This document shows positions 26,601-35,559 of a DNA stretch of 64,000 nt, piece after piece. This stretch comes from Imtechella halotolerans (GTDB lineage: Bacteria > Bacteroidota > Bacteroidia > Flavobacteriales > Flavobacteriaceae), in the NCBI RefSeq assembly GCF_028743515.2, contig NZ_CP117969.2, positions 439,001 to 503,000 of the forward strand, read 5' to 3'. The notes below the pieces were generated by a model. It was not told the DNA's origin. It made no database searches and was given only the letters and a program-made list of their open reading frames with translations. Numbering within the stretch: the first letter of the stretch is position 1; each line of letters begins with the position of its first letter. Made by a program: the position numbers and the translations under genes.

Positions 26601-27249
26601 TCATCTAGTAGAGGAAAATATGACTCCTGAAGAGCAATTAAAGGCAGCATTAGTGTATCAGGGAAGTAGAGTTCCATTGTATTATGGAGGTTTTGGTACC
26701 CAAATAAAATCTGGAAACTTCACGCTTTCTGCTAATTTCACATACAAACTGGGGTATAAGACGAGATTATTAAGCTTGTATAATGGCAATCAAAATTTAC
26801 CATTGCCTTATGAAAACATGCATGCAGATTTTAATAATAGATGGAGACAACCAGGTGATGAAGCGTTTACGAATATTCCAGGAATATCTAATTATGATTT
26901 AAGATTTACAAGTAATCCATCAGCTGATGGTTTTAATAGTATTTATGTAACTAATATAAGATATATGGTGCCAAGTGGATCAAATGCCTGGTGGATGTAT
27001 GACAATAGTGATGCCAGGGTGGTAAGTGCTAGTCACATTCGATTTCAGTCAGTAACACTTTCTTATAATTTACCTAAAAGCTTAATTGAAGGAACTGGGA
27101 TAAATCATATGAATATTGGAATTCAAGGTAGTAATCTAGGATATTTTGCCTTTGATGGAAAGCTTAGAGGACAGGATCCTGAGCAGGTATCAGGTATAGG
27201 GTTACCAACCTTGCCAAACTATAGTTTAAGTGTTAACATGAGTTTCTAA
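23623..27249 (+). CDS. SusC/RagA-type TonB-dependent receptor with STN domain (system 2)
   Basis: A 1208-residue outer-membrane receptor with a signal peptide (1-18, MRLSVILMLSAIFTINAA), an STN domain (about 25-98), a CarboxypepD_reg-like domain (about 109-180), the segment EEVVVTGYQ, and a plug and barrel with DASATAIYGTRAANGVIVIT and NNRWRQPGDEAF. The STN domain should contact FecR2. Its start is uncertain: SusC3 of this window carries about 20 extra residues before the hydrophobic part, and the overlapping ORF at 23558 could encode the equivalent. It forms the transporter pair with the next gene, which follows after 10 bases. Confidence 0.92.
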   Translation: MRLSVILMLSAIFTINAATFSQSKRVNLNLNNVSFSALFQEIRKQTGYSFFFNEEKINELSAVSVKKINAPVEEVLNNVLAGTGLVYKFVDGVVIIVEEEKRPIQTKTVTGTVVDSKTKEPLLGVNVMVKNSRLGTVTDFDGNFSIKIPQNDAVLVFSYIGYVNHEVKITESTHLQVKMEAETLGLEEVVVTGYQTIDKRELTSSIASVTAEDLDIVGALSIDKMLEGKATGLMVTSLSSTPGAASKIRVRGGSTFTGNQSPLWVVDGVIYEDPVPLSASDINSFDNVNIIGNALTGINPSDIAKIDILKDASATAIYGTRAANGVIVITTKRGEKGKPVMTYSGGYSLTQAPQYSDLNLMNSRERIDVSREMYERNLGYSNSYENIDRLGYEGALMNLWDGTYTYDDFKKRVNYLETLNSDWFGKLYRNSFTETHSLSASGGSDNAKYYFSIGYDDQKGAEQNVDLNRITARSNVDLNVRDNVLLSLRMNGSIQKGHYNHGSVNVFNTAYYTSRTIPIYNEDGSYFMQSQEIRSDGYGIEYAGYNVLNEMNNSERNITNKDFSVAASLRWDFWDKFRFTSQASYRNTTNLTEEWITEDTFYASKLRTYQYFENLIDERVNNNGLLPFGGVYTGGMVNQDTYSITNQLNYNTLLGGKHSINVNLGQEARSINYWGATGFTVPGYNHYQGRGFVALPSPGVVSVDGVSTIDFSEYDYDNMINWLTTKGGLNVYPNITDRVNNFMSVFGIVNYVYDGRYVLNFNMRSDGSNAFGQYERYKFKPTYSFSTRWNLHNEKFLSDVQWLDELALRGSYGVRGTMPDASPYLVISNYGRNDVYYYPENVASLGSFPNANLRWEKTQTTDLGINYSLLGGRISGALDYSYSKSTDLLQARPVSLVNGTAVQAFNSGSKDVSSYEFSIRTINIKKKDLAWSTHFNFSYNKDRVLKGFEDGALANLTVNNYLRGSIYREGFPTNGFFSYKFEGLNEHGLPTFAHLVEENMTPEEQLKAALVYQGSRVPLYYGGFGTQIKSGNFTLSANFTYKLGYKTRLLSLYNGNQNLPLPYENMHADFNNRWRQPGDEAFTNIPGISNYDLRFTSNPSADGFNSIYVTNIRYMVPSGSNAWWMYDNSDARVVSASHIRFQSVTLSYNLPKSLIEGTGINHMNIGIQGSNLGYFAFDGKLRGQDPEQVSGIGLPTLPNYSLSVNMSF

Positions 27250-27259
27250 AAGAAGAATT

Positions 27260-28675
27260 ATGAAAAAAATTATATATATACTAGCACTTTTGCCTTTATG
27301 GGGGTGTAGTGGTTTTTTGGATGAAGTAGATCAAGACAAGTTGATTCCTGAAAAAGTAGAACACTATGAGGCCCTTCTTCTTAAAGAGTTTAATGGGACT
27401 TATCCGCTAATGAGGACTGTAGACCATATGACAGATAATCTTGTTGAAGATCCCACAGCTACTACTTCTCGTAAGTTTTCAGTAAAAACTACCTATACTT
27501 GGCAGAGGGAGATAGAGATCGATGAAAATGGTAATAGAATATCAGGTATTAATTCCTCATGGGAATTTATGTATGAGGATATTGCCATAGCCAACTATGT
27601 AATTGAACTTATAGATGATGCCTTAGGAGAAGAAAATCAGAGAAATTATACCAAAGGTGAAGCCTATTTTATTCGTGCTTTGAGCTATTTTAATTTGGTA
27701 AACCTGTATGGTTTGCCATATAATGAGGCTACTGCAAATGTAGATTTGGGTGTTCCATTAAGAGATAATATCGGAGTAGAACTTACGTATAGTAGAAATA
27801 CTGTAGCAGAATGTTATGCTTTCATTGAAAATGATTTGGAAAAGGCAATTGAATTAATCACTTTGAGTGCTGCAGAAAAGAGTATATGGCATCCAAACCT
27901 GGCAGCATGTAACTTATTAATGTCTAGAATTAAACTTTACCAGCAAAAATGGGATGAAGCTATTGATTTTGCAGATAAGGTTATAGAAAGCCGAAGCCTT
28001 GTGAAAATTACTCCAAATGCACCGTTTGTTACCCAGAGTAATTCAGAAATACTGTATTCTTATTATACTACAAATCCAATACGATTAACAGACGATATTC
28101 CATTTAAAGCAAATCCTCAGCTTATAAATATGTATGAAGCAAAGGATCTACGTAAGGCAGTGTTTTTCTCTTCGATTGATGATGGAACTGGAAGATTTAA
28201 TTATTATTCAAATAAATACATTAGAGATACTTACACTGAATTAGGGTTTGCGAATTTTAGAGTTGCAGAAGCGTATCTTAATAGAGCTGAAGCCTATGCC
28301 AAAAAAGGAGAATCTGCCAATGCATTAAATGATATCATGGCTTTGCACGCTAAGCGTTATTCGGATGTGTCTGGAATTGTCTATCCTAGCAATCCAACAG
28401 AGGTGCTTACTTTGGTACTTAATGAAAGACGTAAAGAATTCTGTTTTGAAGATCATCATAGATGGTTCGATCTAAGAAGAATGGAAAACAGACCAGAGAT
28501 CCAACATGAGTTTACCTTGATTGAAAACAATGGTACGCGATTAGGCAAGGAAGTGTATACTCTGTTATCAAACGATCTTAATTATACACTGCCTATTCCT
28601 ATTCAGGAAAGAAATAACAATCCGCTGATTAGAAATAATGAGCGCTATGAGAAGATTCCGATAATCGTTGATTAA
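27260..28675 (+). CDS. SusD/RagB-like surface lipoprotein (system 2)
   Basis: A 471-residue lipoprotein with lipobox cysteine C16 (LWGC), SusD helices (KGEAYFIRALSYFNLVNLYG) and the C-terminal SusD segment LNERRKEFCFEDHHRWFDLRRM. It lies 10 bases after susC2 and is followed by two more lipoprotein genes in the same direction, so the surface complex of this system probably has three or more lipoproteins. It is as short as SusD1 and shares its opening pattern (a FLDE/YLDIE start, then VIPES/LIPEK), which suggests the two systems are related by duplication. Confidence 0.92.
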   Translation: MKKIIYILALLPLWGCSGFLDEVDQDKLIPEKVEHYEALLLKEFNGTYPLMRTVDHMTDNLVEDPTATTSRKFSVKTTYTWQREIEIDENGNRISGINSSWEFMYEDIAIANYVIELIDDALGEENQRNYTKGEAYFIRALSYFNLVNLYGLPYNEATANVDLGVPLRDNIGVELTYSRNTVAECYAFIENDLEKAIELITLSAAEKSIWHPNLAACNLLMSRIKLYQQKWDEAIDFADKVIESRSLVKITPNAPFVTQSNSEILYSYYTTNPIRLTDDIPFKANPQLINMYEAKDLRKAVFFSSIDDGTGRFNYYSNKYIRDTYTELGFANFRVAEAYLNRAEAYAKKGESANALNDIMALHAKRYSDVSGIVYPSNPTEVLTLVLNERRKEFCFEDHHRWFDLRRMENRPEIQHEFTLIENNGTRLGKEVYTLLSNDLNYTLPIPIQERNNNPLIRNNERYEKIPIIVD

Positions 28676-28717
28676 TTGGGATTTGGTAACATTAACTTCA
28701 ACCTTTTATAAAGAATT

Positions 28718-29824
28718 ATGAAAAATAAAATATTTGCATATGGGGTGTTATTAGCGTTGGTATTCACAGCATGTAGCACTGAAGATGATCTGGAACCATC
28801 AGATCTAGATAATGATAGAGTGTCCACCCAATTGGATATGTCAAACCCACTAGTAAAACGTTGGTTCACGGATTATAATACGGGGGTTTTGTATGAATAT
28901 GACAGATTACTTGATTTTGTATACGTAGCCTCTTCCGCTCAGGAGGCTGCCTCCTGGGAAGGTGTTGAATTACCGGAGCTTAGTACCTTATATTCGGATG
29001 AGAATGGTGTCTTTATTCCCTCTGAAGAGGAGGCCTATAAAGCCCATGTACAGGCATCTCTGGAGTTTTTGGATGCAAACTTATTTGCTTATTTTAAACC
29101 AAATTCGAAAGTAGCTACTTTAATGCCTCATAAAGTATTAATTAGTGAGTCTATTTTTAGTAATGGTAATATTCCAGGTGGCAAAGTGCTTACAGAATCA
29201 GAAGAGAGATTCAGTTCTTCAAATCAATATGGACAAAGAGCCGTATTTAATAGACACTCCATTGTTTTTGCCCTTAATCAAGACGAATTTCAAAATGATC
29301 CAGAAGGATATACGAAGGATAATTTTTATATTTTCTTAACTCGACTAATGAATATGCATAATTTGTATGCACAACTTCCTGAATCCTTTTTTACTTCCAA
29401 AGAAAACTATTATGGGAAGGAAATGGAAGCTATCTATAGAGAAGAATTAGGTATTGGAGAGGAAAAAACAGTCTATGTTATTGACAAAAATTGGTTTTAT
29501 TCTAAAGGATTTATTGACGCCATATATTTCTATAATGGATCTTCGGGATTACGTAGTTATACCCAAAGTTTTGATGAAGATGGCAATAGGTTGCCAACTC
29601 GTATTACCCATTTAAAGGCTATCAGACCTAACTATGATTTTGTTGATAGTAGAGAAATTGATGTACGAAGCTATATCAATGAAATGATTTATAGGGATGC
29701 GGATGAGTTCTTGGAATTCCCACAAAATATTCAAGATAATTTAAAGGCCTTACTGGATTTGTTTACAGATTTAGGAATAGATATTCTTGCCTTGAATCCT
29801 GATTTGGAAGTACTAAACCAATAA
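28718..29824 (+). CDS. Surface lipoprotein resembling Peptidase_Mx1 without HExxH
   Basis: A 368-residue lipoprotein with lipobox cysteine C19 (FTAC) followed by the acidic run STEDDLEPSDLDND, typical of surface-exported lipoproteins. The middle part resembles the putative zinc-binding metallopeptidases (Peptidase_Mx1) that often follow susD genes: an NPLVKRWF-DYN-GVLYEY start, FLDANLFAYF-P-KVLI, and a histidine-bearing segment. Where those proteins carry HExxH, this one reads LTRLMNMHNLYAQL, so the zinc motif is absent. It is therefore probably a non-catalytic binding subunit of the SusC2D2 complex. The family link is from memory of the motif pattern and is moderate. Confidence 0.55.
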   Translation: MKNKIFAYGVLLALVFTACSTEDDLEPSDLDNDRVSTQLDMSNPLVKRWFTDYNTGVLYEYDRLLDFVYVASSAQEAASWEGVELPELSTLYSDENGVFIPSEEEAYKAHVQASLEFLDANLFAYFKPNSKVATLMPHKVLISESIFSNGNIPGGKVLTESEERFSSSNQYGQRAVFNRHSIVFALNQDEFQNDPEGYTKDNFYIFLTRLMNMHNLYAQLPESFFTSKENYYGKEMEAIYREELGIGEEKTVYVIDKNWFYSKGFIDAIYFYNGSSGLRSYTQSFDEDGNRLPTRITHLKAIRPNYDFVDSREIDVRSYINEMIYRDADEFLEFPQNIQDNLKALLDLFTDLGIDILALNPDLEVLNQ

Positions 29825-29840
29825 ATTACCTAAAGAAATT

Positions 29841-31322
29841 ATGAAAAAAACAATAACATATACAATTATATTGGGGCTTTCATTTTTGCTCTTGCTGCAA
29901 TCATGTCAAGAGGACCCTAGTTTTCCTGATCCAGGATTTGAAATCGGAGATCAACGTGTCGAAGTAAGAAGAGATACCGCTGATTATTACGATATTAAAA
30001 TGAAAATGGATGTGCCTAATCAAGTAAAAGAAATCTTATTACTAGACGCACTTGATTATTCCCTATTAGAAACGATTAATGAGTATAATAATAAGACGAA
30101 ATTTGATTTTAACTATCGCGTAGACCTAACTTCCTTTGACAAGGATACGGTACTTAACTATATTATTAAGGTTACCGATAAGGATGCTCGTAGTTTTAAT
30201 AGAGGTATTCGTATTTCAGTAAAAAGATTTTCTTTCCCTGAGATTAAATTGATAGGTGGTTCCAGTATTGCTCTCGCCGCACCTGCTTACAATGTGAAAG
30301 GTAAAATTTCAACTGGACTTAACCTTATTAGCTCAGTTAAGGTGCTGTTTGAAGGAGAAGAACAGTATTCTTTTGTACCTCAAGCGGGGGAAGAACTACA
30401 TGAAATGGATTTAAAAGCTTTGGTATTCTTAGGGGACCTGGATCCATCTCAACAGTATACAATTGATATAGTTATTGCTGATAATATGGGCCAAGAATCA
30501 ACCACGAACATAACAGTTAGAAAAAGTGAGTTTGTTAAAAAGCCTTATAGGATTAATTACCTGAACACCTCTGGTATTATTATTCATATTGAACCTACCT
30601 ATAACGAAGATGGTAATATAGTTGCTTTTGATTATAAGTGGACCAATAATGGCAATAATTATCGAAATGAATTCCATTATAATGATCAAAAAATGATAGA
30701 TACCGTTTTATATCGTTCTTTAGATGCTGATGGTAATTATTCTAGAGACTGGTATACGTATATTAATTATGTGGAAGGTACTAAACAAATATCCACCATA
30801 GAATCTCAATCTTTTGAATATGATGGAGGAAATGTGAGTGTAGGTAGCGTAGATGTTGAGGCTTCAAGTTTTGTCTATACTCCAGAAGGAACGGTATCTT
30901 CATTTAGAACCAGTTCCACAGTTAGTAATGTCTATTATTCAGATCCGTTTAATTTAGGCGAAAGTGTTTTTGGTGAATATTGGCAATTAGCAAGTTATAT
31001 GACTAATAATGCTTCTAGAAGGCAACACAGAGAAGAGTATGACCCTATCCTAATTCCTACATTTATCGAAGGGCTACCACCTTTTTACGATTATAACAGC
31101 TCCGTTTTTTTAAATGTGTTTAATGATATCTTCTGGCATAAATATATGATGACGAAAACAGTTCCTACTGATCCTACTTATACAGGAACATTTTTAAGAG
31201 AACCTAGTTTTACCTATGAAACAGATGATGAAGGGAATATTATTTCGATTTTGAAGACGTATACTTCAGGAGGTTCTCAGTTTGAAGGTAAGACAGAGAG
31301 ATATACTTTCTTTTATGACTAA
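29841..31322 (+). CDS. Surface lipoprotein of unknown function (system 2)
   Basis: A 493-residue lipoprotein with lipobox cysteine C22 (LLQSC) and an acidic start (QEDPSFPDPG). The first half (about 35-230) is rich in beta segments with repeated Lys-Val-Thr-Asp patterns and looks like two immunoglobulin or cadherin-like domains. The second half contains YNEDGNIVAFDYKW and YINYVEGTKQISTIES, a pattern of short YD-type beta strands. I do not recognise a named family. Its place between the Mx1-like lipoprotein and the second M16 gene suggests an accessory substrate-binding subunit on the cell surface. Confidence 0.6.
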   Translation: MKKTITYTIILGLSFLLLLQSCQEDPSFPDPGFEIGDQRVEVRRDTADYYDIKMKMDVPNQVKEILLLDALDYSLLETINEYNNKTKFDFNYRVDLTSFDKDTVLNYIIKVTDKDARSFNRGIRISVKRFSFPEIKLIGGSSIALAAPAYNVKGKISTGLNLISSVKVLFEGEEQYSFVPQAGEELHEMDLKALVFLGDLDPSQQYTIDIVIADNMGQESTTNITVRKSEFVKKPYRINYLNTSGIIIHIEPTYNEDGNIVAFDYKWTNNGNNYRNEFHYNDQKMIDTVLYRSLDADGNYSRDWYTYINYVEGTKQISTIESQSFEYDGGNVSVGSVDVEASSFVYTPEGTVSSFRTSSTVSNVYYSDPFNLGESVFGEYWQLASYMTNNASRRQHREEYDPILIPTFIEGLPPFYDYNSSVFLNVFNDIFWHKYMMTKTVPTDPTYTGTFLREPSFTYETDDEGNIISILKTYTSGGSQFEGKTERYTFFYD

Positions 31323-31339
31323 AATATAAATTATTAAAT

Positions 31340-34027
31340 ATGAATATGTTTTTTTTAAATATCAAAAAAACAATTATTTCACTCCTATTCATTAGTATTT
31401 CTGCCCATAGTTTTGGGCAGAAATTTTTTATGCCAGAGAGTGTTATTTATAAAAAATTACCGAATGGATTCTCCTATTATCTACTACCTGATGATGGAGA
31501 GCGAGGAAAGATCACAGTGCATTTACTTTCTTCTGTTGGATCATTGGTTGAGGCCCCTAATGAAAGGGGAGTAGGACATTTTATTGAACATATGGTCTTT
31601 AAAGGGAGTAAAAATTTTCCTGGAGAAGGGACTATGAAGGAGTTGGATAAAATGGGTCTTAGGATCGGTAGGGATTATAATGCTAGTGTAAGTAATACAT
31701 TGACAGAATATCATATTAATCTTCCGCAAGACAATTGGGATTATTTGCAGCAAACATTGTTGCTAATGAAGGATTGGGTTTCTGATCTAGAGATGGAGGA
31801 AGAATCTTTCAAAGTGGAACAAAAAGTAGTTATAGAAGAGATTCGTAAACGTAATTCATCAGTGTCTCCTTACCTTATCGGTACTCCATTGGAGGGACAT
31901 GATGGATTAGGGACGGAAGAACAGATAAATAGTATTACATCTGAAGAAGTGAAAACATTTTATCATAAATATTATACTCCTGATAATGTGGCTTTAGTTA
32001 TTCAAGGAAAGGTTAATGAAAAAAAAGTTATAAGGTTCATTGAAAGTACTTTTGGTCAAATCCCAGCCAAAAAAAATACGTTAGAAAATAAATATATTGA
32101 TTTAACGAAGAAAACGGTTATCGATTCTACCTATGTTTCTTCATTTAAGAGTAATGTACCTTCTCTTGTATTGGCATTTAAAGCCCCAAGTGTAGCTATT
32201 ACTAGTTACGAGTCCTTTAAAATAAATTACATTGACTATCTCTTTAGCATGATTTTAGAGAACAGATTGATGACTTTTTCTGATGATGATTTAAATGAGA
32301 CCAATGTAATGATAAGTGAGATATTGCCTGGGTCAATGATGTATAATATTAGGATGCAAGGCAAAAATCAGATTAGTTATTCTAAAATGTTAGACATATT
32401 CGTAAAAGTAATAGCCGAAGCAAGGAAAAATGGATTTTCTCAGGAAGAAATTGATTATTTTCTGGATAGACTTATCAAGAAAAATGAAGCAGAAGGTTCA
32501 GATGAAATAATACGGTTTGCAGCTGCACAAAAGCATTTTTTAACGGGTGATACTCCTTTGTTAAAGATGGATAGGCGTGCATACTTTAAAGAGTTACAAG
32601 AGACTATTACGCCTGAAGACTTTAAATCTGTACTGCAAAATTTTACAGATTATCACAAAACCATTTTATATGATCGTAATTCAGTTTCTTTTACTTCTGA
32701 TTTTCAAGGTTCCTATATATTAAGTAAACTGGGAAATAGTATCAATGAGGTCGGAGACTTCCCGAAATATGTATTTTCAGAACCTAAAGGTGGTTTTATG
32801 ATTAGGGTAGCAAAAAATCTTTCGGATATTGAAGTACCTCAAAATAATCCTTTAGCTGTTTATAGAAAAAAGAATCTGGGAGAAGGGTTATATCTATTAG
32901 AGTTTAAAAACGGGATGTCGGTATTGGTTAACAATGCTCCTACGGTTAAGGCTCAAATTAAATTGATTTCCAAACATGGATTGTCCACGTTGCCAGAAAA
33001 TGATACCCTTATTTTTAAGCAAACTTTAGCTCTTTTTAATAAGACCTTTGGTGGTTATGATGAAAAGCAAGCTTCAAATTTGTTAAGAGAATATATGTTT
33101 AAATTACGAGATGATATAAGTCCGGCTCATTATCAGTTAGAACTTACAAGCGTAGCTAAATCTTTAGAATATAAACATTTATTGCAGGCATTCCATCTAA
33201 TTTTAGGGAGTGAATATATGCCTGAATGGTCTGCTTTTAAGGAAGAAGTGAAATCTGACAGAGAACTCAAAAAAAGGAGCAATATTGAGATTGATGAAGA
33301 TGTTCTGAAACGAATGTATGCATATAATCAGGAGTTCAAACGAAACTTCAAAGATGCCTATATATATGTAGGAGGTAACTTACCAGCTAATATTGATGAA
33401 CTTATATCCTTGTATTTAGCTACGATCAAACCCTTAGATTTATCAAAATCTAATAGACTTACTACTTTGAGTACGGAAGACAATGTTTCAAAATATATAG
33501 AAGAAGCCAGAGGTAAGATTCAATCACGTGCTAGTTTTAATTTTGAAAAAACATATGCTAGAAATTATACATTTAAAGAGTTATTGGTAGCTGAGGTGAT
33601 TTCAGAATATGGATATCAACGTATTTTTGATGTTTTACGAAAAAAACATGGATTAGTATATTCCTCTGGAACCAGTGCTGGAGGTAAAGTAGAAGAAAAT
33701 ACTTTATGGGTTAGTTTGAGGTACATTGCCGATAATACAAATTTACTCAAGGCTAAGAATATAATGATTAATGAAATTTTGAAACCTATGAGTAAGGGAG
33801 AAATCTCAAATGAAGAAATAGCTATAATCAAGGCAAAATTAGCTGGTAAATTAGATTTATATTTTTATGACGATGAGGTTGTAAGTGATGTCTATATTAA
33901 AAGAGCACTTAAGTTTAATAAGTTATTTACCGTCAAGGAATTGAATAAACTGGTAAACAGTATTTCTAATAAAAGAATTAGAGAGGGGTTGAAATCATAT
34001 ATTGATTATTCGAAAGGGTTTGAGTAA
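31340..34027 (+). CDS. Periplasmic M16 zinc metallopeptidase 2
   Basis: An 895-residue secreted M16 peptidase with a signal peptide ending near SFGQ. The zinc motif is HFIEH (H80, E83, H84) with third ligand E160, so it is predicted active. The C-terminal half ends with a weaker copy of the substrate segment (LRKKHGLVYSSGTS). It is more divergent from M16 peptidases 1 and 3 than they are from each other, both of which have AHxLEHxAFNG and GGTYGV. It is the last gene of the fecR2-susC2 unit (17-base gap to the lipoprotein gene) and is closed by a strong terminator. It probably degrades peptides delivered by SusC2D2. Confidence 0.9.
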   Translation: MNMFFLNIKKTIISLLFISISAHSFGQKFFMPESVIYKKLPNGFSYYLLPDDGERGKITVHLLSSVGSLVEAPNERGVGHFIEHMVFKGSKNFPGEGTMKELDKMGLRIGRDYNASVSNTLTEYHINLPQDNWDYLQQTLLLMKDWVSDLEMEEESFKVEQKVVIEEIRKRNSSVSPYLIGTPLEGHDGLGTEEQINSITSEEVKTFYHKYYTPDNVALVIQGKVNEKKVIRFIESTFGQIPAKKNTLENKYIDLTKKTVIDSTYVSSFKSNVPSLVLAFKAPSVAITSYESFKINYIDYLFSMILENRLMTFSDDDLNETNVMISEILPGSMMYNIRMQGKNQISYSKMLDIFVKVIAEARKNGFSQEEIDYFLDRLIKKNEAEGSDEIIRFAAAQKHFLTGDTPLLKMDRRAYFKELQETITPEDFKSVLQNFTDYHKTILYDRNSVSFTSDFQGSYILSKLGNSINEVGDFPKYVFSEPKGGFMIRVAKNLSDIEVPQNNPLAVYRKKNLGEGLYLLEFKNGMSVLVNNAPTVKAQIKLISKHGLSTLPENDTLIFKQTLALFNKTFGGYDEKQASNLLREYMFKLRDDISPAHYQLELTSVAKSLEYKHLLQAFHLILGSEYMPEWSAFKEEVKSDRELKKRSNIEIDEDVLKRMYAYNQEFKRNFKDAYIYVGGNLPANIDELISLYLATIKPLDLSKSNRLTTLSTEDNVSKYIEEARGKIQSRASFNFEKTYARNYTFKELLVAEVISEYGYQRIFDVLRKKHGLVYSSGTSAGGKVEENTLWVSLRYIADNTNLLKAKNIMINEILKPMSKGEISNEEIAIIKAKLAGKLDLYFYDDEVVSDVYIKRALKFNKLFTVKELNKLVNSISNKRIREGLKSYIDYSKGFE

Positions 34028-34075
34028 GTCCCTACTACAGTAGCTTAATAATACGAATAGTATTTTCTAATGGAG

Positions 34076-34108
34076 GTAGAGTTGTGTTTTCACAGCTCTA
34101 CTTTTTTT
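34076..34108 (+). terminator. Intrinsic terminator after M16 peptidase 2
   Basis: An 11-bp stem GTAGAGTTGTG/CACAGCTCTAC (34076-34086, 34091-34101) with one G-T pair, a TTTT loop and seven T residues. It closes the system 2 operon just before ECF promoter copy B. Confidence 0.85.
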
Positions 34109-34117
34109 ATAAGGCAT

Positions 34118-34146
34118 TGTCACTCCCAGACCCCAGTTTTGCGTCC
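34118..34146 (+). promoter_or_regulatory. ECF-sigma promoter, copy B (thioredoxin 2-3, M16-3, DsbD unit)
   Basis: TGTCAC (34118-34123), a 17-bp spacer and GCGTCC (34141-34146) lie 47 bases before the start codon and directly after a terminator. Bases around both boxes match copy A (TTGTCACTCC, GCGTCCTAT). Confidence 0.7.
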
Positions 34147-34193
34147 TATTAGTAAAAGGCCATATTGGCTATAACCTTACCTTAATTAAAAAT

Positions 34194-35540
34194 ATGAAAA
34201 GAACCCTATTCACGTTTATAACGTATATACTAATAGGTTGTTGGACACTATCGGCCCAAGGAATCGATTTCCAAAAGTTATCCTTGGAGGAGGCTTTAGC
34301 CAAAGCTTCTATTGAAAAAAAATTAGTGTTTATTGATTTTTACACGACTTGGTGTGCCCCGTGTAAAACCATGACTAAGCTAATTTTTCCACTTCCTGAG
34401 GTTGGAGAAGTCTATAATAAAGAATTTGTAAATATTAAACTTGATGCTGAAAAGGAAGGTCTTAAGGCGGCTAAAAAATACAATGTCCAAAGCTATCCTA
34501 CCTTATTATTTTTAGATTCTCAAGGGAACGTGGTATTCAAAGAGACGGGTTTACGTCCTGTAAATGATTTTATTGAATTAGGTAAAAACGCCGTATCAGC
34601 TCATAGAAGTGAATTAAGTTTACAACGTTTACAGGAGGAGTTTCCTAAAAGACAAAATGATGCTTCATTTCTAAAAATCTATTATACAAAAATGATTGAG
34701 TACGGACAAAGTCCTATTGAAGGTATTAATGCTTGGCTTAAAGTGCAAAAGGAAATTGATGAGGATGATGAGGATATGATGGAATTTTTGTTTAAGTACA
34801 AAAATTACATTGTGGCAGGATCCAAAGGAGAGGCAATATTGCAAGCCAATTTTGATGAATATATGGATATTGCTACTAAAAAGGAAGAAGACGAATTAGA
34901 GCGCTTTAAAGTTCAGATTCTTCAGAATACTAGAGATTTAGCGTATCAAACTCAAAATCCGGATTTATGGTTAACCTTTATGGAAGGATTTAATAAATTA
35001 CCTGAAAAGTTTAAAAAACGAGGTAATCCAGTGGAGTATAAGATGACATACGCTGCTTTACTTAAAGATGATCAAACTTTTAAAATTCTTACTAAAAAAT
35101 ATATAGATAGTCTAATAAGTCAAAAATCTATAACTGAAATTACGGAAACAGATACTAAAGAGTATGAGAGGAGAGCTAAGTCTCTTGAAAATAGCAATTC
35201 TCCAGAGGTTACTCGAATACTTCAGGCCTATAAGAATGGTATGGGAGCGGGTTCAATTGTAGAAGACATTCATCAAAAAGCGCAAGCATACCTTGCTCGT
35301 GTGGATTCAAATTCAGAGTACAAAGACATTGAAAATTGGATTGCATATGGCGATCAATTAGGAGCTAGTTCATATTACATGGATAACCTTAGGGCTGATA
35401 TGTACTATAAAAGAGGAAAAGTAAAAAAGGCGATTAACTATAAAAAACAAGCATTAGCTAATTGGCCTGATTACGACAAAAAGCGTGATACCAGAGTCTA
35501 TGAGCTATCACTGATGGAAGGAACACAAAAGATAAAATAA
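34194..35540 (+). CDS. Thioredoxin-fold protein 2 with helical C-terminal domain
   Basis: A 448-residue secreted thioredoxin-fold protein with a signal peptide ending near LSAQG. The active site is WCAPCK (C54, C57), with cis-proline in SYPTLLF. It is clearly paralogous to protein 1 over the whole length: FPKRQNDASFLKIYYTKM and INAWLKVQKEIDED align with FPQRLDDQEFLKLYYVKM and IDAWLKVQTEFDES, and the C-terminal TPR-like part with DNLRADMYYKRGKVKKAI also aligns. It is first in a unit with thioredoxin protein 3, M16 peptidase 3 and the DsbD genes. It is likely a periplasmic disulfide reductase for imported peptides or for cysteines of the M16/DsbD partners. Confidence 0.85.
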   Translation: MKRTLFTFITYILIGCWTLSAQGIDFQKLSLEEALAKASIEKKLVFIDFYTTWCAPCKTMTKLIFPLPEVGEVYNKEFVNIKLDAEKEGLKAAKKYNVQSYPTLLFLDSQGNVVFKETGLRPVNDFIELGKNAVSAHRSELSLQRLQEEFPKRQNDASFLKIYYTKMIEYGQSPIEGINAWLKVQKEIDEDDEDMMEFLFKYKNYIVAGSKGEAILQANFDEYMDIATKKEEDELERFKVQILQNTRDLAYQTQNPDLWLTFMEGFNKLPEKFKKRGNPVEYKMTYAALLKDDQTFKILTKKYIDSLISQKSITEITETDTKEYERRAKSLENSNSPEVTRILQAYKNGMGAGSIVEDIHQKAQAYLARVDSNSEYKDIENWIAYGDQLGASSYYMDNLRADMYYKRGKVKKAINYKKQALANWPDYDKKRDTRVYELSLMEGTQKIK

Positions 35541-35559
35541 CAGAAAACGGAATAATTAG

